Origin: Ferdinandcohnia salidurans
Lineage (GTDB): Bacteria > Bacillota > Bacilli > Bacillales > Bacillaceae_L
DNA length: 64,000 nt
Reading direction: 5' to 3'
Assembly (NCBI RefSeq): GCF_042680725.1
Contig: NZ_JBHUEK010000004.1
Span: 300,827 to 364,826 of the forward strand
The notes under the pieces are model-generated. The model was not told the DNA's origin. It made no database searches and saw nothing but the letters and a program-made list of their open reading frames with translations. Positions 1 through 8,765 of this stretch are shown here, in pieces. Both the position numbers and the translations under genes were made by a program. How positions within the stretch are numbered: the stretch's first letter is position 1; every line of letters begins with the position of its first letter.

Positions 1-78
1 TAAAAATAAGGACATACCGAGCCCTTGTAGAAATGCGCCGATTACAATACATATATAGGTAATAATGATTTTAGGCAT
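1..78 (-). CDS. YitT/YczE-like membrane protein, N-terminal fragment cut by the window edge
   Basis: Reading leftwards from an ATG at 78, 26 codons stay open to the window edge. They encode a hydrophobic N-terminus with a glycine-rich segment (IGAFLQGLGMSLFL) that resembles the first membrane helix of YitT/YczE-type integral membrane proteins. A GGAGAGG sequence lies about 11 bases upstream of the ATG. Only the first helix is visible, so the family call rests on a short match and the function cannot be inferred. The gene is divergent from the SCO gene at 276. Confidence 0.45.
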   Translation of the reverse strand, partial: MPKIIITYICIVIGAFLQGLGMSLFL

Positions 79-275
79 TTGAATAAAAACCTCTCCAACC
101 AGTAAAATAGAACCTCATACCCGTTAACCTCCCAAAACTCACTCTCCTTGTCCATTTTATGATGACAAGCTGTTTGATATGTTCGAAAATTGTTCACAGC
201 TATTTTGTTGTAAGTTTGTCACATATTCTTTAAAATGAGATATTGAATGGAAAAATGACGAATGTAGGTGAAAAC

Positions 276-848
276 GTGAAAAGAATAAAATTTTTTGTTA
301 TGATCGCCCTTATTTTTATTTTAGCTGCGTGTGGAAATAGTGGTATCGCAAATCCCTTGAATTATGAGGTTTCCGATTTCTCCTATGTAAATCAGAACGG
401 CGAAGATTTTAGCCTAAAAGATTTAGAAGGAAAAGTATGGATAGCGGATATGATCTTTACACAGTGTGACACGGTTTGTCCACCAATGACTGCACATATG
501 GCAAAACTTCAAGGAATGGTTAAAGAAGAAGGGCTAGATGTTGAATTTGTTTCTTTTTCAGTTGACCCAGAAGTTGATACGCCTGAAATGCTGAAGGAAT
601 ATGCAGAAGGCTATTCAGATGATTTATCAAACTGGCATTTGTTAACTGGATATACGTTGAATGAAATCACAGTATTTGCAAAAGACAGCTTTGCAGCCTT
701 AGTTGCAAAACCAGAAGGTGAAGACCAGGTGGTGCATATGACTAAGTTCTATTTAGTAGACCAAAATGGAACAGTGTTAAAGGATTACGATGGAGTTTCA
801 GATACACCATATGAAGAAATTATTGCAGACATCAAAAAAGTACAATAG
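276..848 (+). CDS. ypmQ: SCO1/SenC family lipoprotein (YpmQ-like), cytochrome oxidase CuA-site assembly
   Basis: This is a thioredoxin-fold copper-binding lipoprotein of 190 residues. The family delivers copper to the CuA site of cytochrome c oxidase on the outer face of the membrane. Visible are a lipoprotein signal ending in LAAC (lipidated Cys about residue 19), the CDTVCP copper/redox motif at about residues 64-69, and the conserved His in the later HMTKFYLVD segment. An open frame runs upstream to a TTG at 243, but the GTG at 276 is preferred because it has TAGGTG just upstream and gives a proper lipoprotein signal. A hairpin terminator follows, so it looks monocistronic. In B. subtilis ypmQ sits next to ypmRS; here two other genes intervene. 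Confidence 0.9.
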   Translation: MKRIKFFVMIALIFILAACGNSGIANPLNYEVSDFSYVNQNGEDFSLKDLEGKVWIADMIFTQCDTVCPPMTAHMAKLQGMVKEEGLDVEFVSFSVDPEVDTPEMLKEYAEGYSDDLSNWHLLTGYTLNEITVFAKDSFAALVAKPEGEDQVVHMTKFYLVDQNGTVLKDYDGVSDTPYEEIIADIKKVQ

Positions 849-860
849 TTTGATTGAACA

Positions 861-886
861 AGGACTCCTGACTCGGAGTCCTTTTT
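861..886 (+). terminator. Rho-independent terminator of the SCO gene
   Basis: The 8-bp stem AGGACTCC/GGAGTCCT has a 6-nt loop and is followed by a T run, 13 bases after the SCO stop codon. Confidence 0.85.
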
Positions 887-896
887 GCTTACCCCC

Positions 897-1046
897 TCAA
901 TCCTCTGCAGATTCGACCCCGTCAACAACGATGGTTTCTAGCTCTTTCCAGAACAGTTCGTGACTAGTGAAGGTCATACAGCCACTTGAGATGTGTTCAG
1001 GGAATTCTTGTATTGAATCTTGTTGTTTTTCATTATCTTTTTCCAT
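897..1046 (-). CDS. Small acidic hypothetical protein (49 aa)
   Basis: The ATG at 1046 opens a 49-codon frame ending in TGA at 897. AAGGAAG lies 7 bases or so upstream of the ATG. The product starts MEKDNEKQQ, is rich in Glu and Asp, has one Cys and one Trp, and has no membrane segment or signal. It is not a shadow of another gene, because neither strand carries another convincing frame between 887 and 1189. I do not recognise the family. It is convergent with the SCO gene and divergent from the ykoP-like gene. Confidence 0.5.
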   Translation of the reverse strand: MEKDNEKQQDSIQEFPEHISSGCMTFTSHELFWKELETIVVDGVESAED

Positions 1047-1189
1047 CTAAAAGACTTCCTTTCAAATATATTTGAATGTACATAGTTTTTTTTAAATGGC
1101 CTACTTTTATCTTGCCTTACTTTTCCAAAATAATTTTTAAAGAAAATAGAGAAAATGAAACTGTAAATGATTGTTAAGGGGATGCATCC

Positions 1190-1741
1190 ATGCTCGCAAA
1201 AATGAAGTTGTGTGTGATTACCATTTGGACAATTCTTGATCCGATTTATTATGGACTTACAAGACTTACATATGTAGAGGATAGGGAGATTTTGCGGGTT
1301 AAAGTAACAAAATATAAAGGACGTTCATGCGTTCTTGCTGATGGAACCGAGATAAAGAAAAATGATTTATTAATCAAGATTCATTTGCATAATGTGATTT
1401 TACTCAGAGAGTTGATTGGACTTCAGGGAGAAACTTCAAAGGCTAGAATGATATACAAGCAAGTGAAGCAAGCACTGCCTGGAGTTGCCGGGTATTTACA
1501 AAACCACCCAAAAAGGGATGAAATAAAAGGACTCATTGGTATTACAGCACTAAACAAAGGTAGTAAACGACTTGGCTTTGAAACCGTAGCGATATCAAAT
1601 AAAGTCTATCTGTGGTTTAAATTAATTGTATTTCTTCCCATGTATGGTATGGCAGTTTCAAATATGTCAGCGCAAAGTATCCGTAGACACCCGATGTATT
1701 TATTTATGTCAAAAAATACATTATTGAAGATGTATCAATAG
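1190..1741 (+). CDS. ykoP: YkoP-like conserved protein of unknown function (183 aa)
   Basis: The product is basic, has no signal peptide, and has features I associate with the Bacillus YkoP family: an N-terminal ILDPIYYGLTRL segment, a central IKIHLHNVILLREL segment and a C-terminal HPMYLFMSKNTL segment. Biochemical function is not known. The ATG at 1190 follows AAGGGGATG; an ATG at 1202 is an alternative. The next gene is a metallophosphoesterase, and ykoP and ykoQ are also neighbours in B. subtilis, which supports both calls. The gap of 45-60 bases without a terminator suggests co-transcription. Confidence 0.65.
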   Translation: MLAKMKLCVITIWTILDPIYYGLTRLTYVEDREILRVKVTKYKGRSCVLADGTEIKKNDLLIKIHLHNVILLRELIGLQGETSKARMIYKQVKQALPGVAGYLQNHPKRDEIKGLIGITALNKGSKRLGFETVAISNKVYLWFKLIVFLPMYGMAVSNMSAQSIRRHPMYLFMSKNTLLKMYQ

Positions 1742-1804
1742 TTATCCATTCATTACCACTGCTTTTTTCGAATTCTATTATCTATAATGGAAGGAGAAAA
1801 GGTG

Positions 1805-2665
1805 GTGTTTTTTGTGAAAATTTTTATCGCTCTTATCGCTATCATAGTAGTTTTCTATTTTCTTAGAAAAGCTAATAAAAATACGTATAAAGTGATTGTT
1901 AACAAAATTTCTGTAAACCCAGAACAACAATATGTCAACCCGACACAAGTAAATGTTCTCCACCTATCAGACTTACATCTTGAAAATCTATCGATTACTC
2001 CTAATGAATTATACCGACAAGTGAAACATGAAAAAATTGACCTAATAGCCATAACTGGTGACTTCTTGGATCGTCAACGAAGTATTCCAAAACTCATCCC
2101 GTATCTAGACATACTAAATAAGATTGCACCTTCACATGGTATTTATGCTGTGTTTGGAAATCATGATTATTTTTTACGAAAGAAAAACTTCGAAAATCTA
2201 AAACAGTTGTTAGAGGAACAAGGGGTGAGAACGTTTCAAAATGAAAATGAGTCACTACTGATTCATGGTCATCGATTGAATTTGATTGGGATCGATGATT
2301 TTAGTTCGAAACGGAGCAATCTAGTAGAGTCTTATTCATCATTAAAAGCGGGGTATAATCTTGTGTTAACTCACGACCCAAACCTTGTTTTGAAGATGCA
2401 GGATTATCATTTTGATTATCTCTTATCTGGCCATTTTCATGGTGGACAAATTTGTTACCCGAAGCCGTATCACTTGGTGAAAATGGGGAAACTTGTTAGA
2501 ATGAAAATGATAAAAGGTTTTCATACACATGATGGAAAACCGTTTTATATAAACGAGGGATTAGGACAAACAGGGGTTAATATACGCGTTCGAAGTAACC
2601 CTGAAATTACCATTCACTCGCTAACGCTTGGAACAAAAGATGTAGCGGAACAACAAGCAATATAA
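1805..2665 (+). CDS. ykoQ: Membrane-anchored metallophosphoesterase (YkoQ-like)
   Basis: This is a calcineurin-type metallophosphoesterase with one N-terminal transmembrane anchor (about residues 3-20). The metal-binding signature is complete: LSDLHLE (DxH), GDFLD (GDxxD), GNHD, and a C-terminal SGHFHGGQ. The catalytic domain is probably extracellular. The substrate cannot be read from sequence; relatives act on UDP-diacylglucosamine-like lipids or phosphodiesters. The frame is open from an ATG at 1787, but that ATG lacks a ribosome site. AAGGAG at 1791-1796 points to GTG at 1802 or 1805. The gene follows a ykoP-like gene and is closed by a terminator. Confidence 0.85.
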   Translation: MFFVKIFIALIAIIVVFYFLRKANKNTYKVIVNKISVNPEQQYVNPTQVNVLHLSDLHLENLSITPNELYRQVKHEKIDLIAITGDFLDRQRSIPKLIPYLDILNKIAPSHGIYAVFGNHDYFLRKKNFENLKQLLEEQGVRTFQNENESLLIHGHRLNLIGIDDFSSKRSNLVESYSSLKAGYNLVLTHDPNLVLKMQDYHFDYLLSGHFHGGQICYPKPYHLVKMGKLVRMKMIKGFHTHDGKPFYINEGLGQTGVNIRVRSNPEITIHSLTLGTKDVAEQQAI

Positions 2666-2668
2666 AGC

Positions 2669-2696
2669 AAAGACGTCCAAATAGACGTCTTTTTTC
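2669..2696 (+). terminator. Terminator of the ykoPQ-like unit
   Basis: The hairpin AGACGTC/GACGTCT is extended by A/T pairs and followed by six or more T, directly after the ykoQ-like stop. Confidence 0.85.
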
Positions 2697-2841
2697 ATCA
2701 TCTTTTAATGAATTGGCCAAACTTTTATGAAGATTGGAATTATTACTTGAATCGAAGTTATTTCTACGAAATATGAATCCTTAAAGGTTTTTTTACGTAT
2801 GCTATAATACTAAACTTGTAGACAACAGTCTGGAAAGAAAT

Positions 2842-3639
2842 GTGGTGAGCAAGTTGAATAATCCGATATTATCCATTATTATCACTAGTTTATTATTAAG
2901 TGGTTGTTCAGGTGGAATAGCTGCAACAACGACAGGTACAGCCACCAGCGAACATGATACAGGTCTAACTCCAAAGAGTGAAGTACCGGATGATTTTATC
3001 CCTAGAGAACTTCGTATTGCATCAATTGGCGATTCATTAACAAAGGGTGTTGGTGATGAAACGAAGCAGGGGGGCTATACTTCGTTGCTGGAGGAGAAGC
3101 TTCTTAATGAAAAAGATGTAAAATCGGTTACTCTTCAGAATTTTGGTGTGAAAGGTCATAAAACAACTGACCTTCTAAATCGATTGCAGAATGAGGAAGT
3201 ACAAGAAGGAATTGCGGATGCTGACATCATTATCATTACCATAGGTGGAAATGATATAATGAAAATTGTGAAAGAGAACCTTTTTGATTTATCATTACAT
3301 GTGTTTGAAAAAGAACAGGCTAAATATGAGGTACGTTTACAAAAAGTCCTCGAAAATATTAGAAACCATAATAATGAAGCCGAAATCGTACTGGTTGGGC
3401 TGTACAATCCGTTTGGTTGGTTTATTGACCTTTCTACGGAAATTAATACAATTGTAGACAATTGGAACGAAGGTAGTGAAAGAATTCTTTCAACATTTGA
3501 CCATACTAAATTTGTAGTCGTAGACGATGTTTTCAGTCAAACGAGTGACAATCTTTTATCAGAAGATGAGTTTCATCCAAACGCAAAAGGGTATGAAATA
3601 ATGAGTGAGAGGATTTTTGAAGCAATCATAAATGAGTGA
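2842..3639 (+). CDS. ypmR: GDSL/SGNH-hydrolase family lipoprotein (YpmR-like)
   Basis: This is a secreted SGNH hydrolase of about 265 residues that probably acts as an esterase or lipase on a cell-envelope substrate. Block I is IGDSLTKG (nucleophile Ser), block III is GGNDIM, and block V is DEFHPNAKGY with the catalytic Asp and His. The N-terminus is a lipoprotein signal ending LLLSGC. The start is uncertain: GTG 2842 (GGAAAG upstream, keeps a basic N-terminus) or TTG 2854 (GGTGAG upstream). It lies 24 bases before a ypmS-like gene, the same order as B. subtilis ypmRS. Confidence 0.85.
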   Translation: MVSKLNNPILSIIITSLLLSGCSGGIAATTTGTATSEHDTGLTPKSEVPDDFIPRELRIASIGDSLTKGVGDETKQGGYTSLLEEKLLNEKDVKSVTLQNFGVKGHKTTDLLNRLQNEEVQEGIADADIIIITIGGNDIMKIVKENLFDLSLHVFEKEQAKYEVRLQKVLENIRNHNNEAEIVLVGLYNPFGWFIDLSTEINTIVDNWNEGSERILSTFDHTKFVVVDDVFSQTSDNLLSEDEFHPNAKGYEIMSERIFEAIINE

Positions 3640-3663
3640 TTTCCTTCGTAGAGGGGGTCTTTG

Positions 3664-4245
3664 ATGAAGGTAAAAAATATATGGAAGTTTCTTTTTCTCA
3701 CACTGCTTGCGCTTAATCTCGTGTGTGTGCTTATCTTTTTCGGGTTGCTTTTCGCACCGAATAAAGAAGTGGCCCCGAAGGAAAATGTCGTATCCACGGA
3801 TCATGTAAATCTGTCAGTCGAAACGAATAAAGAGGACTTAACGAGAGTAATCAATAACTTTTTGAAAAAAGAAGCAAAGGATAATCCTCTAAATTATAAG
3901 GTTTTGTTAACGGAGCGGGTGATGCTCCTTGGAACGATTACTGTATTCGGGAAAGAAATTGATATGGTTATGACATTTAAGCCTGAGGTCATTGAAAATG
4001 GGGATTTACTACTACAACAGGAGGCCTTTACCGTGGGTCAAGTGAGTTTACCTGTTTCCTTTGTGCTTAGGTATATTAACGACTATTATAATCTTCCAGA
4101 GTGGGTTCAAATTGATTCGAAAAAACAAGATATTTATGTCTATTTGTCCGAAATGAAAATGAAGAGCGATATGAAGGTAGCAGTCGAAACGTTTGATCTA
4201 AGCAAGGACGAGTTACGATTCAAGTTGCAAGTTCCAATAGACTAG
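3664..4245 (+). CDS. ypmS: YpmS-like protein, DUF2140
   Basis: The protein is about 193 residues with one N-terminal transmembrane helix (about residues 5-28) and an extracytoplasmic domain typical of DUF2140 (YpmS). The function is unknown. The ATG at 3664 has GAGGGGG upstream; an in-frame TTG at 3661 is less likely. It follows the GDSL lipoprotein by 24 bases with no terminator between, so the two are probably one operon working in the envelope. A perfect terminator follows. Confidence 0.85.
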   Translation: MKVKNIWKFLFLTLLALNLVCVLIFFGLLFAPNKEVAPKENVVSTDHVNLSVETNKEDLTRVINNFLKKEAKDNPLNYKVLLTERVMLLGTITVFGKEIDMVMTFKPEVIENGDLLLQQEAFTVGQVSLPVSFVLRYINDYYNLPEWVQIDSKKQDIYVYLSEMKMKSDMKVAVETFDLSKDELRFKLQVPID

Positions 4246-4247
4246 TG

Positions 4248-4277
4248 AGCAAACCAATGATTGGTTTGCTTTTTTTT
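4248..4277 (+). terminator. Terminator of ypmRS
   Basis: The 10-bp perfect stem AGCAAACCAA/TTGGTTTGCT has a 3-nt loop followed by eight T. It begins 3 bases after the ypmS stop. Confidence 0.9.
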
Positions 4278-4359
4278 ATATATTTTAATCTATGAATGAG
4301 TACAATCCGTAACTTCATATCTATGTAAAAGGAAGGGTATGAACAAGGGAGGGTGGGAG

Positions 4360-5148
4360 ATGGCCGATCCAATTGTTACGAGGTCATTAGATGAAATACG
4401 CTTTTGGTCTAGAATCATGAAGGAACACGCTTTGTTTTTGAGTTTGGGTTTTACGTATGAACAACAACAATTAATTAATGAAGCAAAGAATTTTATTACA
4501 GTGTTTGAAAGAATTGAGGAAAAGCTAGCTCGGTTTTCGGTTAATTCGGAATTACGTCAAGTCCAAGCGTTTAATAATGAAGTGTATCAAGCTGCTGCGT
4601 CAATATGGGCATATAAAAGAAAGGTATTAGGGTTAACTTTACGTTGTGAGATTAGATCAAACAATTACCCTTTGCTAGTTGACCATATTAGTAGGGAAGC
4701 AGCCTATTTTGCTAATCGATTAAAGGAACTTAATCAAGGAATTCTCGCACCAAAACCAGAAGCCATTATTCAGGAAAATGTTTTCTTCCTTCGAATCATG
4801 GCTGATCATGCAAAATTTATTGGACATTTGTTGGATCCTTCGGAAAGAAAGCTTGTTGACCAGGCTAGAGAGTTCAGCCATGACTTCGATCAATTGTTAT
4901 TTCAAGCAACTGATTTAGATTCAATGCGACCACAGTCGGAAACAAAACCAATTTTAACTCAGTTTTTAGATCAAAATAGGGTATCAGTTGCCTCATTAAG
5001 AGATTTTAAGAAAACAGCGAGGGAGCTAATTGAGGCTTGTCGCATAAAAAGTAATATTCATCCTTTGTTGGCTGATCACACATTTAGAGAAGCGGAAAGG
5101 TTTTTAGAAATCATTGATTTATTTGAATCGAGTTTACTAAAGAAGTAA
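4360..5148 (+). CDS. DUF2935 domain-containing protein
   Basis: The all-helical protein of about 262 residues is built from two similar halves, each containing an FWxRIMxxHA-like or FLRIMADHAKF motif and a later HPLLxDHxxREAxxF motif. This matches DUF2935, a hemerythrin-like metal-binding fold known mainly in Bacillus and Clostridium. The repeated His and Glu positions suggest a di-metal site, but the function is unknown. ATG 4360 is chosen because GGGAGGGTGGG lies just upstream; the frame is open from ATG 4339. It is flanked by terminators and so is monocistronic. Confidence 0.8.
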   Translation: MADPIVTRSLDEIRFWSRIMKEHALFLSLGFTYEQQQLINEAKNFITVFERIEEKLARFSVNSELRQVQAFNNEVYQAAASIWAYKRKVLGLTLRCEIRSNNYPLLVDHISREAAYFANRLKELNQGILAPKPEAIIQENVFFLRIMADHAKFIGHLLDPSERKLVDQAREFSHDFDQLLFQATDLDSMRPQSETKPILTQFLDQNRVSVASLRDFKKTARELIEACRIKSNIHPLLADHTFREAERFLEIIDLFESSLLKK

Positions 5149-5167
5149 ATAACGTTGTAACAGGTAA

Positions 5168-5198
5168 GAGCAAATCGATGTTGATTTGCTCTTTTTTT
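5168..5198 (+). terminator. Terminator after the DUF2935 gene
   Basis: The perfect 9-bp stem GAGCAAATC/GATTTGCTC is followed by seven T. Confidence 0.9.
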
Positions 5199-5270
5199 AC
5201 TTTAATAAAGGAGTGGAGCATTTTGTTGTGGAAATAGTATGGATATAATAATCGTAAGAGGGGTATATTC

Positions 5271-6209
5271 ATGGAAATGCACTCGGAAAAATGGTTCCTT
5301 ACTGTAGCTGAAAGAGTTGGATATAAAATCAATGGGCATATAGAAAAGGTTAAAGAGTCTGATTTTTGTTTGATTGTACGAATTCCAACGATGAATGGAG
5401 ATCTTTTTTTGAAAGAAAATGGGTCCGCCACCAAGCATGAAGCATCATTGTCTAAGTATTTAGATGGGACATTACAAGGTAAAACTGCCCGTATCGTAGC
5501 ATCTAATGAATCAGAGGGGTGGTTCCTGATGAAGGATATTAAGGGGCAACCACTACGGAATTTAAAGGATAAACAGCTTTGGCAGCGAGCCATACAAGAG
5601 TATGCAGAGTTACAGGTTGCCCAAATGGATCATGTAGAAAGCCTTATTTCAATGGGTGTACCCGATCGTAGAATCCCTATACTAAAACAAGAAATTGAAC
5701 AACATTTATTGGAGATGTGTGGAACAGGACTCTCAGAGGAAGAAACGAAAAAAGTCATGTCCCTCCAACCAGAATTTCTCGAGATGTGTGATTATTTGGG
5801 GTCGATATTGTCAGCTTCAATAGAGCATGGGGACCTTCATTCAAATAATATTAGACTAGTTAACGAGAATATCGTGTTTTTTGATTGGGGCGATGCATCT
5901 GTTTCCCATCCATTTTTTAGTACTCGTATTTTCTGGCATGCGCTTGATGATTTCGTCAAGGAAGAAACCGATTGGCTTGGAGTTGTTGAGGAATTTCGCC
6001 CATACTATCTAGAGCCATGGACAAAATTTGCATCCATGAATGAATTAGACAGAGCATTACGAGTGTCAGATGAGTTGGCATGTGTACAGCGTGCACTCAG
6101 TTGGCATTTATATTTGACACCATATTGCAAAAATAAAACTGAATTTGCAGCAAGACCAGCACAATGGCTACGGCTTTTAATGGAGCATCGTTCTTTGGTT
6201 GGGAAGTGA
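5271..6209 (+). CDS. Aminoglycoside phosphotransferase (APH)-fold kinase
   Basis: This 312-residue protein belongs to the APH/choline kinase-like superfamily, which phosphorylates small hydroxylated molecules with ATP. The C-terminal lobe has the catalytic loop HGDLHSNN (Asp as base, Asn as Mg ligand) and the metal-binding FFDWGD motif. The N-terminal lobe has FLKEN, a likely nucleotide-site Lys. ATG 5271 is preceded by AAGAGGGG. Many Bacillus chromosomal paralogues have unknown substrates, so drug resistance should not be assumed. The next gene starts 70 bases downstream. Confidence 0.75.
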   Translation: MEMHSEKWFLTVAERVGYKINGHIEKVKESDFCLIVRIPTMNGDLFLKENGSATKHEASLSKYLDGTLQGKTARIVASNESEGWFLMKDIKGQPLRNLKDKQLWQRAIQEYAELQVAQMDHVESLISMGVPDRRIPILKQEIEQHLLEMCGTGLSEEETKKVMSLQPEFLEMCDYLGSILSASIEHGDLHSNNIRLVNENIVFFDWGDASVSHPFFSTRIFWHALDDFVKEETDWLGVVEEFRPYYLEPWTKFASMNELDRALRVSDELACVQRALSWHLYLTPYCKNKTEFAARPAQWLRLLMEHRSLVGK

Positions 6210-6278
6210 AAAAGCGTAAAGATATATTTTGAAGATTCAATAGGCTGATTATTATTCTTCTGAAGGGTGAGTTGTAAC

Positions 6279-6719
6279 ATGATTTCTGAGATAACATCAA
6301 AAATGCGAATTGATAAGTCGACAAGTGAAGTATTTGAAGCTTTAGTAGACCCAGAAAAAATCGGAAACTATTGGTTTTCAAATAGTTCGGGTCGATTGGA
6401 AGAAGGAAAGAAAATTACGTGGCTTTATCAGGAATATAATGCAGAATTAACAATTAAAGTAGTAGAGGTAGAACAGGATAAAAGAATTGTGTACAAATGG
6501 GGAGAAGGTGAGCATGAAACGACAGTAACTTTTTACTTGCGAAAAGAGCAAAATGGAAGCACAGTGTTAGAGGTAACAGAATCAGGTTTTAACGCCAACG
6601 ACCCTGAAATCGTAAACATTCTATTAGGTCAAAAAGAGGGGTGGATGTATATGCTCACCTGTTTGAAGGGATATTTGGAAAATGGTATTTCTACGCTTAG
6701 AGGTTCTTTGATTCATTAG
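6279..6719 (+). CDS. SRPBCC (AHSA1/START-like) domain protein
   Basis: The small protein (146 residues) has the SRPBCC helix-grip pattern: an N-terminal strand followed by SEVFEALVDPEKIGNYWF, a WLYQEYNAELTIKV strand series and a C-terminal long helix with GWMYMLTCLKGYLE. The family binds hydrophobic ligands or stimulates chaperones; the ligand here is unknown. ATG 6279 is favoured over GTG 6267 because GAAGGGTGAG sits 6-8 bases before it. It probably shares a transcript with the preceding phosphotransferase gene. Confidence 0.75.
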   Translation: MISEITSKMRIDKSTSEVFEALVDPEKIGNYWFSNSSGRLEEGKKITWLYQEYNAELTIKVVEVEQDKRIVYKWGEGEHETTVTFYLRKEQNGSTVLEVTESGFNANDPEIVNILLGQKEGWMYMLTCLKGYLENGISTLRGSLIH

Positions 6720-6778
6720 GAAATTCAATTTGTGTTATGCTAGTATAATGATATACATAATTTATTGGGGGTAATGAG

Positions 6779-8023
6779 ATGGCTCTTCCACATTTTGAGG
6801 AGAATTTAAAAAAGTATGCGAAGCTTTTAGTAGCTAACGGACTTAATGTACAAAAAGGTGATTGGGTTAAGATGACTATTACGGTTGATCAGGCTCCACT
6901 TGCTCGCCTTGTGACAAAAGAGGCATACACATTAGGGGCTGAAAAGGTTATTGTAAAGTGGTCTGACGATGAAATTACAAAAGAACACTATCTATATCAG
7001 CCACAAGAGGTTTTGACTGATATTCCTGAATACGAAATTCAAGAATCAGATGATCATGTTCTCAATCATAAGGTATGCCGACTTTCGATCGTATCAAGTG
7101 ATCCAGGCTTTCTAAGTGGGGTTGATCCTGCAAAAATCTCTGCTTATCAAAACAAAGCTGCAAAGGCTTTCAAAGTACAACGGGTTGCGACCCAAAACAA
7201 TGATTTAAAATGGACAGTTGCAGCTGCTGCTGGAGCAGGTTGGGCGGCTAAAGTATTCCCGGACCTTGCAACAACTGAAGAGCAGGTGGATGCACTTTGG
7301 GATCAAATTTTCAAAACATGCCGAGTGTATGAGGAAGACCCTGTTGCTGCATGGGATGAGCATACAAAAGTCTTGAATGAAAAGGCAGCCAAGTTAAATG
7401 AAATCCAATTTGATTCGTTGCACTATCGAGCACCAGGTACGGATTTAAAACTTGGTTTGCCAAAGAACCATATTTGGGAAAGCGCTAGGAGCTATAATCC
7501 AAAAGAAGAAGAATTTATCGCAAATATGCCGACTGAAGAGGTGTACACGGCTCCAGATACACGCCGTATGGACGGTGTAGTTCGAAGCACAAAGCCATTA
7601 AGCTATGCAGGCACTTTAATTGAAGGTATTGTGGTTCATTTTAAAGATGGTAAAATCGTCGACATCTCCGCAGAAACGGGAGATGAAATTATGAAGAAAC
7701 TTGTATTTGATAATGAGGGTGGAACAGGTCTGGGGGAGATTGCATTAGTACCAGATCCATCACCAATTTCTCAATCAGGTATTACTTTCTTTAATACGTT
7801 ATTCGATGAAAACGCGTCAAATCACCTTGCGATTGGTGCAGCATACCCTACAAATCTTCAAGGTGGCACGAAAATGAATGAAGACGAACTAAAAGAAAGT
7901 GGCTTAAACGTGTCAACTGTGCACGTCGATTTTATGATTGGTTCAAGTGATATGGATATAGATGGCATTAAACAAGATGGTACAGTCGTTCCGATTTTCC
8001 GAAAAGGTGATTGGGCTATATAA
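6779..8023 (+). CDS. ampS: M29 family aminopeptidase (AmpS type)
   Basis: This is a cytosolic metallo-aminopeptidase of the thermophilic peptidase family M29, with a normal length of 414 residues. It removes N-terminal amino acids from peptides using two metal ions. Recognisable regions are the N-terminal FEENLKKYAKLLV, the central GTDLKLGLPKNHIWE, and the metal-ligand-rich C-terminal half with LGEIALVPDPSPI, HLAIGAAYP and STVHVDFMIGSSDMDIDG. The ATG follows TTGGGGG. TATAAT at 6744-6749 could be its -10 element, though no good -35 is visible. A terminator with two G-U pairs follows. Confidence 0.9.
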   Translation: MALPHFEENLKKYAKLLVANGLNVQKGDWVKMTITVDQAPLARLVTKEAYTLGAEKVIVKWSDDEITKEHYLYQPQEVLTDIPEYEIQESDDHVLNHKVCRLSIVSSDPGFLSGVDPAKISAYQNKAAKAFKVQRVATQNNDLKWTVAAAAGAGWAAKVFPDLATTEEQVDALWDQIFKTCRVYEEDPVAAWDEHTKVLNEKAAKLNEIQFDSLHYRAPGTDLKLGLPKNHIWESARSYNPKEEEFIANMPTEEVYTAPDTRRMDGVVRSTKPLSYAGTLIEGIVVHFKDGKIVDISAETGDEIMKKLVFDNEGGTGLGEIALVPDPSPISQSGITFFNTLFDENASNHLAIGAAYPTNLQGGTKMNEDELKESGLNVSTVHVDFMIGSSDMDIDGIKQDGTVVPIFRKGDWAI

Positions 8024-8033
8024 GAATGTAACG

Positions 8034-8078
8034 AAGTCCAGGAGAAAGTTGAAAAAAGCATTTTCTCTTGGGCTTTTT
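8034..8078 (+). terminator. Terminator after the aminopeptidase gene
   Basis: The long stem pairs AAGTCCAGGAGAAA with TTTTCTCTTGGGCTT (with G-U pairs) and is followed by a T run. Confidence 0.7.
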
Positions 8079-8092
8079 AATTTGGCTTGAAT

Positions 8093-8614
8093 TTATTGGT
8101 GTTTGTCCATTTCTTCTTCTACTAAGGCATCTAATCTCTCAATCATTTTCTTCGCTTTGTCCTCATCAATTTCACGATAGTGGTGAAGACCACCTTCTTC
8201 TTCATCCAGTTCATCTGCAAGCTTTGTTATGGCTTGGAGTGGCGTACGCTTGATGAAACCTTCTTCGATATAGGAGTCCGTGTGGAATAGTATCGCATAC
8301 GCAATTTCTTTGGCATACTTAGGATTTTCTCCTAATCGAATCAATAATTTATGAGCACGTTCTGCCCCTTTAATGGCATGAATGTCATTTTCCTTGTACA
8401 TGCTATAATCCCATTTTCCATTCTTATACCATGTATAATGCCCCATATCATGTAGCAAAGCTGCCTTTGTAGCAAGATCGACAGAAACATCTTGCTGCTT
8501 GGCCATTTTGAATGCATGGTAAGCACAAGCAATCGCGTGAGCCTTACCAGAACGAGACAGGTATTTTTGTGCAATCCTATGATTATAAACTTCCGTTAAC
8601 GTAACATATCTCAT
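8093..8614 (-). CDS. HD domain-containing phosphohydrolase
   Basis: The 173-residue protein has an HD metal-dependent phosphohydrolase core. An early HAIACAYHA supplies the first His, LLHDMGHY is the HD motif, and a later AILFHTDSYIEEG completes the metal site. Such proteins hydrolyse nucleotides or cyclic phosphates; the substrate is not evident. ATG 8614 is chosen because GGGAGG lies 7 bases upstream, although the frame opens at 8629. It converges on the aminopeptidase gene and diverges from the AAA ATPase gene. Confidence 0.85.
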   Translation of the reverse strand: MRYVTLTEVYNHRIAQKYLSRSGKAHAIACAYHAFKMAKQQDVSVDLATKAALLHDMGHYTWYKNGKWDYSMYKENDIHAIKGAERAHKLLIRLGENPKYAKEIAYAILFHTDSYIEEGFIKRTPLQAITKLADELDEEEGGLHHYREIDEDKAKKMIERLDALVEEEMDKHQ

Positions 8615-8765
8615 TTTCAGGCCTCCCAAAAAAGATAAATTTTTTGAATCTTATCATGTATGAAAGATATTATCAAGAGAGAAACATCCAATTTGATTCG
8701 TAATGGGTGGAAGAGCAAAGCGAAAGTGTTAAAATGGTTGTATTACGTGAGTGTGGTGATTTGTT

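Noticed and set aside
5271..6209. Aminoglycoside resistance gene
   Set aside because: The APH fold is clear, but the sequence does not match a known resistance enzyme by eye and the context is chromosomal housekeeping, so only the fold is claimed.
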